From the NCBI RefSeq assembly GCF_014193515.1, contig NZ_BLXX01000010.1, positions 124,001-188,000 of the forward strand: a stretch of DNA of 64,000 nucleotides, read 5' to 3'. The DNA is from Geomonas silvestris. GTDB taxonomy: Bacteria; Desulfobacterota; Desulfuromonadia; Geobacterales; Geobacteraceae. Position 1 is the first letter of the stretch. Every line of letters starts with the position of its first letter. This document shows, one piece after another, positions 33,005 to 40,998 of the stretch. A program made the position numbers and the translations under genes. The notes under the pieces are model-generated. The model did no database searches and was not told where the DNA came from. It saw only the letters and a program-made list of their open reading frames with translations.

Positions 33005-33412
33005 ATGAGTAACCCGATCGAGCAGATCATCACCAGCTACAAAACCATCGCGGTGGTGGGGCTCTCCCCCGACCCCGGCAAGCCGAGCTACGAGGTGGCC
33101 TCCTACCTGAAAAAGGCCGGCTACCGGATCATCCCGGTGAACCCGGCCTGCCGGGAGGTCCTGGGCGAGCGCTGCTACCCGAGCATCTCCGAGATACCGG
33201 AAGAGGTCGAGGTGGTGGATATCTTTCGCCGCTCCGAGTTCGTCCCGGAGGTGGTGGTACAGGCCATCCAGAAGGGGGTGAAGGCCATCTGGATGCAGGA
33301 AGGTGTGGTGCACGAGGCGGCGGCGGCCCGTGCCGCAGCGGCCGGCCTTTTGGTCGTGATGGACCACTGCATGCTCAAGGAGCACTACAAGCTGCACAAG
33401 AACACCCGGTGA
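33005..33412 (+). CDS. CoA-binding domain protein (YccU-like)
   Basis: This 135-residue Rossmann protein has the CoA-binding fold of the YccU family. The nucleotide loop is VVGLSPDPGKPSY near residue 18, then IIPVNPACREVLGERCYPS and the IWMQEGVVHEAAA segment, all well conserved in the family. The biochemical role of stand-alone YccU proteins is not established; CoA or acyl-CoA binding is the best guess. ATG 33005 follows AAAGGAGG. Confidence 0.88.
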   Translation: MSNPIEQIITSYKTIAVVGLSPDPGKPSYEVASYLKKAGYRIIPVNPACREVLGERCYPSISEIPEEVEVVDIFRRSEFVPEVVVQAIQKGVKAIWMQEGVVHEAAAARAAAAGLLVVMDHCMLKEHYKLHKNTR

Positions 33413-33452
33413 ACCGGGTCGGGTGTTTCAGCCAACCCTAAGGAAGACACGC

Positions 33453-33887
33453 ATGTCGTACCAACCCGAAAGCCGCCCCTGGGGCCTCTCAGCCCTTTCG
33501 GCGGCTTATTTCCTGTTCCTCATCCTCACCATGTCGAGTTACGGTTACCCCTTCCCGCTCTGGGGGAGGTTTTACACCGGGTCCGCCGCCCAGTGGCTGG
33601 TCTTTGCCGACAGCATGATCTCGCTCTACCTGTGGCTCGGCATCCTGAAACGGCAGCAGCTCACCGTCTGGCTCCTCATCGGCTACAACCTCTTCGACAT
33701 CCTGAACGCCTGCGTGAACCTGGCCCGCATTCCCGCCTCCGAGTACGCCCGTCTGGCAGAATCCGCCATCCCCGAAGACGACCTGCGCCTGAACACCCTG
33801 GTCGCCGCGGTGGTGCTCATGCTGCTCAACCTCTACGTGTTCCGCAACCGGCGCCACTTTTACAACCGCTCGCTGTACCTCTTCTAA
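33453..33887 (+). CDS. Small multi-pass membrane protein
   Basis: This 144-residue protein has about four predicted hydrophobic helices (ALSAAYFLFLILTMSSYGYP, WLVFADSMISLYLWLGIL, LTVWLLIGYNLFDILNACV and LVAAVVLMLLNLYVF) and a basic/aromatic tail. No family is recognised. ATG 33453 follows AAGGAAG at normal spacing. It lies 41 bp after the CoA-binding gene and may be co-transcribed. Confidence 0.7.
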   Translation: MSYQPESRPWGLSALSAAYFLFLILTMSSYGYPFPLWGRFYTGSAAQWLVFADSMISLYLWLGILKRQQLTVWLLIGYNLFDILNACVNLARIPASEYARLAESAIPEDDLRLNTLVAAVVLMLLNLYVFRNRRHFYNRSLYLF

Positions 33888-34376
33888 GCTTAAGCGCTGC
33901 AGCACTGCGCTGTCTCCTTTCAGTTTCCAGGGCTCGTGCCGATTAGTCCTTTACCACCCTTCGACTCAAAGGGTACTTGGCCCAGCTACCAAGGAGAGTG
34001 CTGCGGTTCATCTTCGCTGCTGCGACAGCTGGTTTTGCCGTCCCCGCCGCGCCGAAATGCGGCCGGGATGCATGGGGGCGCAGGCGTATGAAGAGTACCC
34101 GAAAGGGCGGAACACAGTCGCTCGTCTGCTTAGTTCACGGGGCGATTCGAGTAGGTAGTGTAGGACATTGTCCGTGTTATTGATCCAGATTTAGAAAATA
34201 TCAGCCAAACCGCACCCTGGTTAGTGTCAACCAAGAATCTTCTCTTGCCAGGTGACTGTAATCTCTGCTAGTATGTGCGCCGTTTAAGGCTTTCTGGAAC
34301 CCGCGCTAGCTACCGGCCCGGTTCGAGCTTACAGCACCTTTTCCGACACCAACCATTGCGCCGACGAGGAACTATA
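33888..34376. other. Long intergenic region before the conduit operon
   Basis: This is a 489-bp gap. A 68-codon open frame at 33977-34183 has no suitable start site and no family resemblance. I looked for riboswitch cores (c-di-GMP, cobalamin, SAM) and tRNA arms and found none that hold. The region around 34180-34280 is AT-rich and carries a good -35/-10 pair. The rest is unexplained and long enough for a leader RNA or a small RNA. Confidence 0.45.
34245..34274 (+). promoter_or_regulatory. Candidate sigma-70 promoter of the conduit operon
   Basis: TTGCCA (34245-34250) and TAGTAT (34269-34274) are separated by 18 bp. The leader to the GTG start would be about 95 nt. Confidence 0.5.
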
Positions 34377-35210
34377 GTGTTTGCCAAGCTCAAACATGGT
34401 CTGACCGGCTCCTTCTTTCATGCCGACAACGCGGATCGCCCGATCAACCTGGAGGATACCCGCGGCGTCGGTATCCGCATCGAAGCGCTCAACAAGTACT
34501 TCGACGGGCACCACGTCCTGAAGGACATCAACCTGGAGATCAAATCCGGCGAGACCTTCAGCATCATCGGCCCCTCCGGCACCGGCAAGAGCGTCCTTTT
34601 AAAGCACATCGTCAAGCTGGAGTCCCCCGATTCCGGCGAGATCTACATCGACGACATCCCGATCTTCAACGAGGCGCGCGGCCAAGAGCAGCGCGACTAC
34701 CGCTACTCGATGGTGTTCCAGTCCTCGGCGCTCTTCAACTCGCTCACCGTGGGGGAGAACGTGGGGCTGTGGCTCAGGGAAAAGCGGGTCTGCAAGGAAC
34801 AGAGGATCCGGGAGATCATCCGCGAGAAGCTCGAGATGGTGGGGCTGGTGGGCAAGGAACAGCTGCGCACCTCGGAACTCTCCGGCGGGATGAAAAAACG
34901 CGTGGCGATCGCCCGCTCGCTCGCCATGAACCCGGACCTGATCCTCTACGACGAGCCGACCGCGGAGCTCGACCCGGTCACCACCGACGAGCTCGCCAAC
35001 ACGATCCTGAAGCTCAAGGAGAGCACCAAGAACACCACGGTGATCGTGACCCACGACCTCAACTTCGCGCTCTACATCTCGGACCGGATCGCCATGATGC
35101 ACGGCGGCACCATCGTCGAGGTGGGGACGCCGCGCGAGATCAAGAAGAGCGAGAACCCCATCGTGCGCGGCTTCATCTACACCACCACCAAGGGGATCAG
35201 GGGAGACTAA
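34377..35210 (+). CDS. ABC transporter ATP-binding protein, MlaF/Ttg2A-like
   Basis: This 277-residue ATPase has Walker A GPSGTGKS near residue 62, Q-loop FQSSALF, signature LSGGMKKRVAIARSL and Walker B LILYDEPTAELDP. The TGKSVLLKHI and LSGGMKKR versions are typical of the Mla/Mce phospholipid-trafficking group. No MlaE permease, MlaD or MlaC gene is adjacent. The GTG start at 34377 is chosen because GAGGA lies 6 bases upstream; longer in-frame starts lack a site. Only one base separates its stop from the cytochrome start, so translation is coupled. Confidence 0.85.
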   Translation: MFAKLKHGLTGSFFHADNADRPINLEDTRGVGIRIEALNKYFDGHHVLKDINLEIKSGETFSIIGPSGTGKSVLLKHIVKLESPDSGEIYIDDIPIFNEARGQEQRDYRYSMVFQSSALFNSLTVGENVGLWLREKRVCKEQRIREIIREKLEMVGLVGKEQLRTSELSGGMKKRVAIARSLAMNPDLILYDEPTAELDPVTTDELANTILKLKESTKNTTVIVTHDLNFALYISDRIAMMHGGTIVEVGTPREIKKSENPIVRGFIYTTTKGIRGD

Positions 35211-35211
35211 G

Positions 35212-36213
35212 ATGGCACTGCCGGGCACCGTGCGCCAGAAACGAGCCTTCCTTGTAGCGCTGAGCTTTGCGCTTTTGCTGGTCTCGTGCGCCTCGCTCAA
35301 GCAGTCAAAGCCCATCCTCCCGGTGCGCGAGTACGAGAGGATGATCGTGGGGCGCCTGGACGCCGAGTACGTCGGCACCAACAACTGCGTCTCCAAGTGC
35401 CACGCCCACGATAGAATCACCAGCGATTTCAGCCATTCGGTGCACGGCGAGCAGATCAAGCCCGAGACCGGGCTCCCCCTGGTGAACTGCGAATCCTGCC
35501 ACGGTCCGGGAAGCCTCGCCATCGCCCACCTGGACGACGACCGCGAGAAGAACACCCAGCTGCAAAAGAAGTGCGACACCTCGAAGTTCCTGGACATCAT
35601 GCACCTCCCCCCCCAGGCCCAGTCCCTCATCTGCCTCAAGTGCCACTCCGCAGCATCGATCCCCGCCCTGGCCCACTGGAACGCCTCGGCCCACGCGGTG
35701 AACGACGTGAGCTGCTTTGACTGCCACAAGCTCCACAAAGGTCCCCAGCAGAAGGTGAGCCGCGAGGAGATGGCCGAGATGTGCTTCGGCTGCCACCCTG
35801 AGGTGCGTGCCGAGAACGCGCTCTACTCGCACCACCCGCTGCGCGAGAAGAAGATGGTCTGCGTGGACTGTCACGAGGTGCACGGCTCCACCCAGGAGAA
35901 GCTTTTGAAGGGGAACACCCCCAAGGAGACCTGCACCCGCTGCCACATGGAGAAACAGGGTCCCTTCGCCTATGAGCACGGCGATGTCACCGAGAACTGC
36001 TCCACCTGCCACACCCCGCACGGCTCGGTGAACAACCACCTGTTGAACGCGGCGCTCCCCTTTCTCTGCCTGCAGTGCCACACCGGGCACCTGATCAGCA
36101 ACGCCAACGTAAAGCAGCTCTTCACCAACCGCTGCACGGACTGCCACTCGCAGATCCACGGCAGCGATACCCCCTCCCAAGGCGTCACCGGAAGGGGCAC
36201 CCTGCGTCAGTAA
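35212..36213 (+). CDS. DmsE/MtrA-family decahaem c-type cytochrome (lipoprotein)
   Basis: This is a 333-residue multihaem cytochrome. A signal peptide ends in a lipobox-like LLVSC, so it may be lipid-anchored. Nine CXXCH motifs are present (CESCH, CLKCH, CFDCH, CFGCH, CVDCH, CTRCH, CSTCH, CLQCH, CTDCH), and a tenth site near residue 60 reads CVSKCH, a CX3CH variant. Ten haems and this length fit DmsE/MtrA/PioA proteins, which plug an outer-membrane barrel to carry electrons between periplasm and cell surface. The barrel gene follows. ATG 35212 is preceded by GGGGAG. It starts two bases after the ATPase stop codon. Confidence 0.9.
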   Translation: MALPGTVRQKRAFLVALSFALLLVSCASLKQSKPILPVREYERMIVGRLDAEYVGTNNCVSKCHAHDRITSDFSHSVHGEQIKPETGLPLVNCESCHGPGSLAIAHLDDDREKNTQLQKKCDTSKFLDIMHLPPQAQSLICLKCHSAASIPALAHWNASAHAVNDVSCFDCHKLHKGPQQKVSREEMAEMCFGCHPEVRAENALYSHHPLREKKMVCVDCHEVHGSTQEKLLKGNTPKETCTRCHMEKQGPFAYEHGDVTENCSTCHTPHGSVNNHLLNAALPFLCLQCHTGHLISNANVKQLFTNRCTDCHSQIHGSDTPSQGVTGRGTLRQ

Positions 36214-36237
36214 CGGCAAAGGAGCCTTAAGGACGAG

Positions 36238-38358
36238 ATGAAAACCCTGCATCCTGCATACGGCGCCCCCTCACTGCTGCTGCTTTTGCTGCTCAGTGCC
36301 GGCAACGCCCAGGCCGAGGCCGAGCCGCGCGACGCCGCGCCCGAGGCCGAGCGGGTGGCCCTCGCCGAGGAGGGGAAGGTCTACGGCGGCGACGAGCGGG
36401 TGGTGGAGACCCTGGAGCAAAAGGGGGGGCAGATCGGCTACAGCTTCGTCGACGGGCGCGGCTACGGCGGGCGGGCGGCTCCCTACGGCTTTTTGCACTC
36501 CTCGCGCTCGGGGGGGCTCTTCTACCGGACCCTGGAGAAAGACGGCAACTTCGAGCTGGAAGGGAACTTCCTAAACGAGAACGACTACCACGGCGACCTC
36601 CTCATCGACTACAAGGGGGACTACCGGCTGCACCTGCGCACCGAGGCGCTCTTTCACAACCTGGACCGCGAGCTGTTGTTCTCCCAGTCCTTCACCTCGG
36701 CACGGGTGGATCCCCCCTTGCTCGGCCAGCCGGCCAGCTACACCTCGTTCCAAGATCCCGCCACCGACTACGGCATCACGGTATCCCAGGACATCGCCGA
36801 GTTCCGCTACCGGCTGCACAACTTCCCGCTGCACGTAAACCTCGGCTACTGGCGCCTGGTGCGCGAGGGGACCGTGCAGCAGCGCTACGCCGACACCGGT
36901 TTCGAGGGAGACACCAACCGGATCATCGCGGAGGCGCGCCAGATCCGCCAGGTGACCCAGGAAGGGCGCCTCGGGGTGGATGCGCATCTTGGCTGGGTCG
37001 ACCTCATCTACGACTTCAAGGTCCGGACCTTCGAGGACCAGCCGGCCATCCCCACTGCGAACTACCTGGCCCGCAACACCGGCTTCGGGACCGTCGCGGC
37101 CCCCGAAAGCGTCGGAGGGGTCCGGCAGCACAACGAAAACCCGGACAGTATCTTCTTCTCCAACACCGTGAAGCTCCACACCTCGCTCACCGGCGGCATC
37201 GTCGGGAGCGCTTCCTACAGCATCGACCAGCGCGAGAACCTCTCCCGGCTCAGCGACACCGTGGGGATCAAGCACGCCCAGGTGAACCTGCAAAACGCCG
37301 CCGGCGACTTCGTCTACACCCCGTGCAAGGAGTTCTCGCTGGCGGTCAAGTACCGCCGCCAGGAGCTCGAGCACGACAACCGCGACCCGCTGGTCAGCTC
37401 CAACTTCGTCGACCCGCAACAGAGCGTGAAACCGCCGGTGGACAGCTCGAAGGACGTGGTGCTGGTCAACCTCGCCTTCAAGCCGATGGCGGGGCTCACC
37501 CTCAATGCCGAGTACCGCGGCGAGATGGTGCACCGCGACCACGTCTCCGACCTCCCCGGCGCCAGCACCTGGGCCCTGCCGGCCAATTCGGCGACCCAGA
37601 AGGGGTCCCTCGCGCTGCTCTACCACCCGATCAAGGGGGTGCGGCTCACGGCGAAGTACGCCTATGCGACCACCGACCACCCCGCCTACGGCAACTCCTA
37701 CGAACAGCGTCACGAAGGGGAGCTTTTGGCTACCTACACCTCGGGCCGTTGGGGGGCGACTGCCAACGTCCGGGCGCGCCGCGAGTGGAACGACAGCATC
37801 GAGCACTTCATCGTGAACTCGCCCCCCTTCAGCGATCCGGTGGGGTGGAGCGCCTCGAGCCCCCTGTCGCGCACCCGCGCGGCCGAGGACGCGAACCTGG
37901 GGGTCTGGGTCAATCCCGTGAAGCGCCTGACCCTTTCGGCGAACTACGCCTGGCTCAGCAATTCGGTGGACCAGGCGGTGCTCTTCACCGGTGTCGGTGC
38001 GGGGAGCGAGGCTGCCAGCAACTACCTAAGCCGCGCCCACGTCTACGGGATCACCGCGAACCTGGCGGCCACCGAGGAACTGGACCTGGCGCTTGCCCTG
38101 CAGCAGATCCGCTCGGAGTCGGCGTTCACGCCGCAACTGGTGACCTTTGGCAGCGCAGACACCTCCGGCATCCGGGAGATCACCCGGCAGGACACCGTGA
38201 TAAGCTCCGCCGCCTGGCGCGGCGAGTACCGTTTCACCAAGCAGTTTTCCGGCAAGCTCGAGTACACCCTGCAGGATTACCACGAGAGAAACAAGGCCTA
38301 TAGCGACCAAAACGGCACCGTGCACGCCGTGGTCGCCTACCTTACGGCCAGGTGGTGA
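36238..38358 (+). CDS. MtrB/PioB-family outer-membrane beta-barrel
   Basis: This 706-residue protein has a cleavable signal peptide (LLLLLLLSAGNAQA, cut about residue 26). It continues as a long series of amphipathic strands ending in an aromatic residue (VVAYLTARW), as expected of an outer-membrane barrel. Length, the early GQIGYSFVDGRGYG strand and the alternating aromatic pattern match the MtrB/PioB decahaem-associated family. I do not see the N-terminal CXXC of Shewanella MtrB. With the preceding cytochrome it would form a transmembrane electron conduit. No extracellular MtrC/OmcA-type cytochrome is encoded nearby. AAGGACGAG precedes the ATG. Confidence 0.87.
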   Translation: MKTLHPAYGAPSLLLLLLLSAGNAQAEAEPRDAAPEAERVALAEEGKVYGGDERVVETLEQKGGQIGYSFVDGRGYGGRAAPYGFLHSSRSGGLFYRTLEKDGNFELEGNFLNENDYHGDLLIDYKGDYRLHLRTEALFHNLDRELLFSQSFTSARVDPPLLGQPASYTSFQDPATDYGITVSQDIAEFRYRLHNFPLHVNLGYWRLVREGTVQQRYADTGFEGDTNRIIAEARQIRQVTQEGRLGVDAHLGWVDLIYDFKVRTFEDQPAIPTANYLARNTGFGTVAAPESVGGVRQHNENPDSIFFSNTVKLHTSLTGGIVGSASYSIDQRENLSRLSDTVGIKHAQVNLQNAAGDFVYTPCKEFSLAVKYRRQELEHDNRDPLVSSNFVDPQQSVKPPVDSSKDVVLVNLAFKPMAGLTLNAEYRGEMVHRDHVSDLPGASTWALPANSATQKGSLALLYHPIKGVRLTAKYAYATTDHPAYGNSYEQRHEGELLATYTSGRWGATANVRARREWNDSIEHFIVNSPPFSDPVGWSASSPLSRTRAAEDANLGVWVNPVKRLTLSANYAWLSNSVDQAVLFTGVGAGSEAASNYLSRAHVYGITANLAATEELDLALALQQIRSESAFTPQLVTFGSADTSGIREITRQDTVISSAAWRGEYRFTKQFSGKLEYTLQDYHERNKAYSDQNGTVHAVVAYLTARW

Positions 38359-38372
38359 CAAAGAGGTAGCCC

Positions 38373-39335
38373 CTGAAACTGATCCGTACTATACTGCTGC
38401 TGTTGGTCATGACAGCCCTGTTTCCGGCGGCGGATTCCCGTGCGGCCGGCAAGCTCGTGGCTGCCATATTGACCTGTGACATCCCGCGCTACCGGGAGGC
38501 GCATCGCGCTTTTGTCAAGGCACTGGTACAGAAAGGGTACGATCAGAGCAACGTCGAAGTCATCACCCAGACCCCCAACCCCGACCCCATCTCCTGGGCC
38601 AACAGCATCCGGAAATTCAACGCCATCGGCGCGGACCTGATCGTCACCTACGGGGCGCCGGCCACCATGACCGCCCTGCGCGAGGCAGGCGACATCCCCG
38701 TGGTGTTTGCCGACGTCTACGGACCGGTGGAAACCGGCGTGGCGCGCAGCCTCTCCGGGACCGGCCACAACATGGCGGGGGTGAGCAGCAAGGTGCCGCT
38801 GGTCACCCTGGTGAAGACGGCACTCGAGGTCAAGCCGATCAAGGTGCTCGGGGTGGTCTACACGGGGCGCGAGGAAGGGTCGATGGTGCAGCTCAAGGAG
38901 ATGCGCAAGATCGGCGCCCAGTACGGGGTGATCCTGGTGGAGGTGAACCTGGCCGGGACCAGCGGCATCGACGCCGCGCTCGCCACCATGTTCAACGCGC
39001 GGGTCGAGGGGATCTACGTCACCGAGTGCACTGCCGGGTCGCGGGGCTTCGAGAAGATCGTGCACCGCGCCGGGGAGTCGAAGATCCCGGTCTTCTCCCA
39101 GATGCCGGGAGCGGCCCAAAAGGGTGCCGTGCTCTCCTTGGAGGCCGATCCGGCCGAGCAGGGGCAGGTGGCGGCCGACTACGCCGCGCGGATCCTCGGG
39201 GGCAAGAAGGCCGGCAGCCTGCCCGTGGCCACGCCCAAGAAGGTCGAGCTGGTGGTCAACATGAAGGTGGCCAGGGCGTTGGACCTGCACGTGCCGTTCC
39301 CGGTGCTTTCGGCAGCGACCCGAGTGCTTAAGTAA
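38373..39335 (+). CDS. ABC-type substrate-binding protein (PF04392-like), CTG start
   Basis: This 320-residue periplasmic binding protein of the TrpX-like group shows LVAAILTCDIPRYREAHRAF, the repeated Rossmann lobes (LIVTYGAPATMTALREA; VLGVVYTGREEG) and GSLPVATPKK at the C-terminus. A normal signal peptide (KLIRTILLLLVMTALFP, cut after SRAA) is only complete if translation starts at CTG 38373, which has GAGG 6 bases upstream; the frame closes at a TAG two codons before, and the next start-like codon (TTG 38403) would remove the charged n-region. No permease gene is adjacent. It could present a ligand to the ATPase complex or to a sensor. The start is inferred. Confidence 0.8.
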   Translation: MKLIRTILLLLVMTALFPAADSRAAGKLVAAILTCDIPRYREAHRAFVKALVQKGYDQSNVEVITQTPNPDPISWANSIRKFNAIGADLIVTYGAPATMTALREAGDIPVVFADVYGPVETGVARSLSGTGHNMAGVSSKVPLVTLVKTALEVKPIKVLGVVYTGREEGSMVQLKEMRKIGAQYGVILVEVNLAGTSGIDAALATMFNARVEGIYVTECTAGSRGFEKIVHRAGESKIPVFSQMPGAAQKGAVLSLEADPAEQGQVAADYAARILGGKKAGSLPVATPKKVELVVNMKVARALDLHVPFPVLSAATRVLK

Positions 39336-39351
39336 CCGGTTTGAGGTGGTA

Positions 39352-39738
39352 ATGAGAAAAATTTTGATCGTGGACGACGATGCTCCGTTCCTGGATGCCC
39401 TGAGGGAGCAGATCCGTTCGCTCTACCCGCTGCTTGCGGTGGTGACCTGTACCGATCCCGTCCAGGCCCTGGCCGTGCTCAAGCAGGAGCCGGTGGACCT
39501 GTTGCTGGTCGATCTGGAGATGCCGGTCATGGACGGCACCAAGATCTTCAACTTCGCGGTGTCGCTTGGGATGGACAAGAACCGGATCGTCATCCTCTCC
39601 GGGCGGGACTCCGACTACCTGCACGAGCAGTTCCCGATGGGGACCTGCCTCGCCGTGCTCAACAAGTACGAAGCCAAGCAGAAGGCGGTCCTGGACATGA
39701 TCTTCAGCTCGATGCAGCGCAAGGCGGCAGGCGGCTAG
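39352..39738 (+). CDS. Single-domain response regulator
   Basis: This 128-residue CheY-like receiver has all core residues: acidic pair in VDDDAPF, phospho-acceptor in LLVDLEMPVMDG (near 53), Ser/Thr in ILSGRDS and the lysine in LNKYE. There is no output domain. ATG 39352 is preferred over GTG 39346 because GAGGTGG then has usable spacing. It closes the conduit operon 16 bp after the binding protein and may signal to a kinase elsewhere; none is adjacent. Confidence 0.88.
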   Translation: MRKILIVDDDAPFLDALREQIRSLYPLLAVVTCTDPVQALAVLKQEPVDLLLVDLEMPVMDGTKIFNFAVSLGMDKNRIVILSGRDSDYLHEQFPMGTCLAVLNKYEAKQKAVLDMIFSSMQRKAAGG

Positions 39739-39812
39739 GGCGTAAAAGGCACCGGTTCACGGGGTTTCGTCTCCCGACGCGGGAGCCCTTACCTCACATG
39801 ATGGCGCGGTCC

Positions 39813-39841
39813 AAGCTCCCCGGTCTCCCGGGGGCTTTCAT
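39813..39841 (+). terminator. Possible terminator of the conduit operon
   Basis: AAGCTCCC faces GGGGGCTT (8 bp with one G-T pair) around a 9-base loop and is followed by TTTCATTT. The T-run is short, so efficiency is uncertain. Confidence 0.45.
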
Positions 39842-39909
39842 TTCTGACCCGTAAAAGGTTTGCTCTTTTGAGATATGGCAAGTCTGGTGGTCGTGCTGGA
39901 GGAGTTTAG

Positions 39910-40299
39910 ATGGGAAAGATGATGCGCTTGACCTGCTACGAGCAGAAACACCTGAGGCCGGAGTGGCAGGAGAGCCTCTCGGGTATCGGGTTTGAGCTCT
40001 TCTTCGCCGAACTGGTGCAGGACCTAGCCGGTTTCGGGATCACCCTGGAGCGCGGGGACGGCTCGGGACAGGTGATCGAGGTGAAAAGTTACGCCGACCT
40101 CTTAAACGCCGTGCGCATCGCCTCTCCCTCGGACGGGATCGCCAACGTCTGTGTCGGGCACGTCATCGGCAAGAGTCCGCACCTTGACCCCCAGGAAGAC
40201 ATTAAGCGTGCCGTGAACCGGATCGCCTTCGCTCCGGAGACTGTCCCCCCCGACGACGAGAACCGCCGGACCTGCCACAACTGCGGCTGCGGCTGTTAG
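39910..40299 (+). CDS. Hypothetical protein with C-terminal Cys cluster
   Basis: I do not recognise this 129-residue protein. It is mainly mixed alpha/beta with an acidic middle (FELFFAELVQDLAGFGITLERGDGSGQ) and ends ENRRTCHNCGCGC, four cysteines and a histidine in eight residues, suited to a metal or Fe-S site. ATG 39910 has a good GGAGGAG site. It stands alone between the conduit operon and a leftward phosphodiesterase. A redox or metal role is possible but not shown. Confidence 0.65.
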   Translation: MGKMMRLTCYEQKHLRPEWQESLSGIGFELFFAELVQDLAGFGITLERGDGSGQVIEVKSYADLLNAVRIASPSDGIANVCVGHVIGKSPHLDPQEDIKRAVNRIAFAPETVPPDDENRRTCHNCGCGC

Positions 40300-40345
40300 G
40301 GGCGGGGAGGCCGTGCTGCAGGGAAACGGCGTCGGTGTCGCCTGG

Positions 40346-40810
40346 CTAGATCTTGAAGAGCTCGGCCTTGGGCTCACCGTGCTGTACGGTTAGGATGGCG
40401 TAGCTTCCCGCGAATCCCTGCTTCAGCGTCCCCGGATTTATCAAAAGCATCCCCGAATCCCTTAGAACCGCCGGAAGGTGCGTGTGACCGTAGAGCACCA
40501 CGCCGGCTCCCACCTCGATCCCTCTTTCGATCAAAAGGCTGAGCCCCGACTTTACCGCCTGCCGGTTGCCATGGGTGGCGAAGACCCGGCAGGAGCCGAT
40601 CTCCAGGGTCAGCTCCCGGGGGAGGCTCGCGTCGAAGTCGCAGTTGCCGGCAACCCGCAGCACGGGAACCTCCAGAACTTCCTGTAAAAGCTCCGCGTCG
40701 TCGGCACCGTCGCCCAGGTGGATGATGTGGTCCACCGGACCCGCCAGTTCATGAGCCTTGAGCGCCAGGGGGTAGTTGCCGTGACTGTCGGAGATGACCA
40801 GAATCCTCAT
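40346..40810 (-). CDS. YfcE/MJ0936-family metallophosphoesterase
   Basis: This 154-residue calcineurin-like phosphoesterase has the metal motifs in order: ISDSHGN (residues 6-12), LGDGADD, GNCDFD (conserved GNCD, near 59), FATHGNR and YGHTHLP. This small subtype hydrolyses phosphodiesters in vitro; the cellular substrate is unknown. ATG 40810 follows AGAGGACATC on the minus strand. It is divergent from sppA. Confidence 0.92.
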   Translation of the reverse strand: MRILVISDSHGNYPLALKAHELAGPVDHIIHLGDGADDAELLQEVLEVPVLRVAGNCDFDASLPRELTLEIGSCRVFATHGNRQAVKSGLSLLIERGIEVGAGVVLYGHTHLPAVLRDSGMLLINPGTLKQGFAGSYAILTVQHGEPKAELFKI

Positions 40811-40859
40811 GATGTCCTCTGCTTCAATAAATAACCGGCTGCGCCTTGAGCCGAAATGG

Positions 40860-40927
40860 TGCTAGAATGCCTGGTGGTCCTCGCTACTTCGGCCGGTCGC
40901 CGTGCGCTGTGGCGCGGCCGGCTTTTT
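40860..40927 (+). promoter_or_regulatory. Extended -10 promoter and leader hairpin upstream of sppA
   Basis: TGCTAGAAT (40860-40868) is an extended -10 without a good -35. About 25 bp downstream an imperfect GC-rich hairpin (40892-40922) is followed by TTTTT, so the sppA leader of about 120 nt contains what looks like an early terminator. It may act as an attenuator or end a short RNA. Confidence 0.4.
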
Positions 40928-40998
40928 CATGAACGGCCGGTCCACCTGATATAGGACAGGTGTGCGGCTGGTGACAAGTAAAATTTTCTGGAGGTGTC

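Noticed and set aside
33977-34183. 68-codon open frame in the long gap before the conduit operon
   Set aside because: Its only start-like codons lie directly on or before the AAGGAG sequence, and the product has no recognisable pattern.
34319-34328. GGTTCGAGC resembling a tRNA T-loop
   Set aside because: The flanking five bases do not pair to form a T-stem, and no acceptor or anticodon stem can be built around it.
33888-34376. Possible c-di-GMP riboswitch, sought because such RNAs are common in Geobacter
   Set aside because: The conserved core (GGCAAA with a paired CGCAAAG and tetraloop-receptor segments) is not present here, nor in the other gaps inspected.
39346-39351. GTG start for the single-domain response regulator
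   Set aside because: The GTG lies inside the likely ribosome binding sequence; ATG 39352 gives a normal receiver N-terminus.
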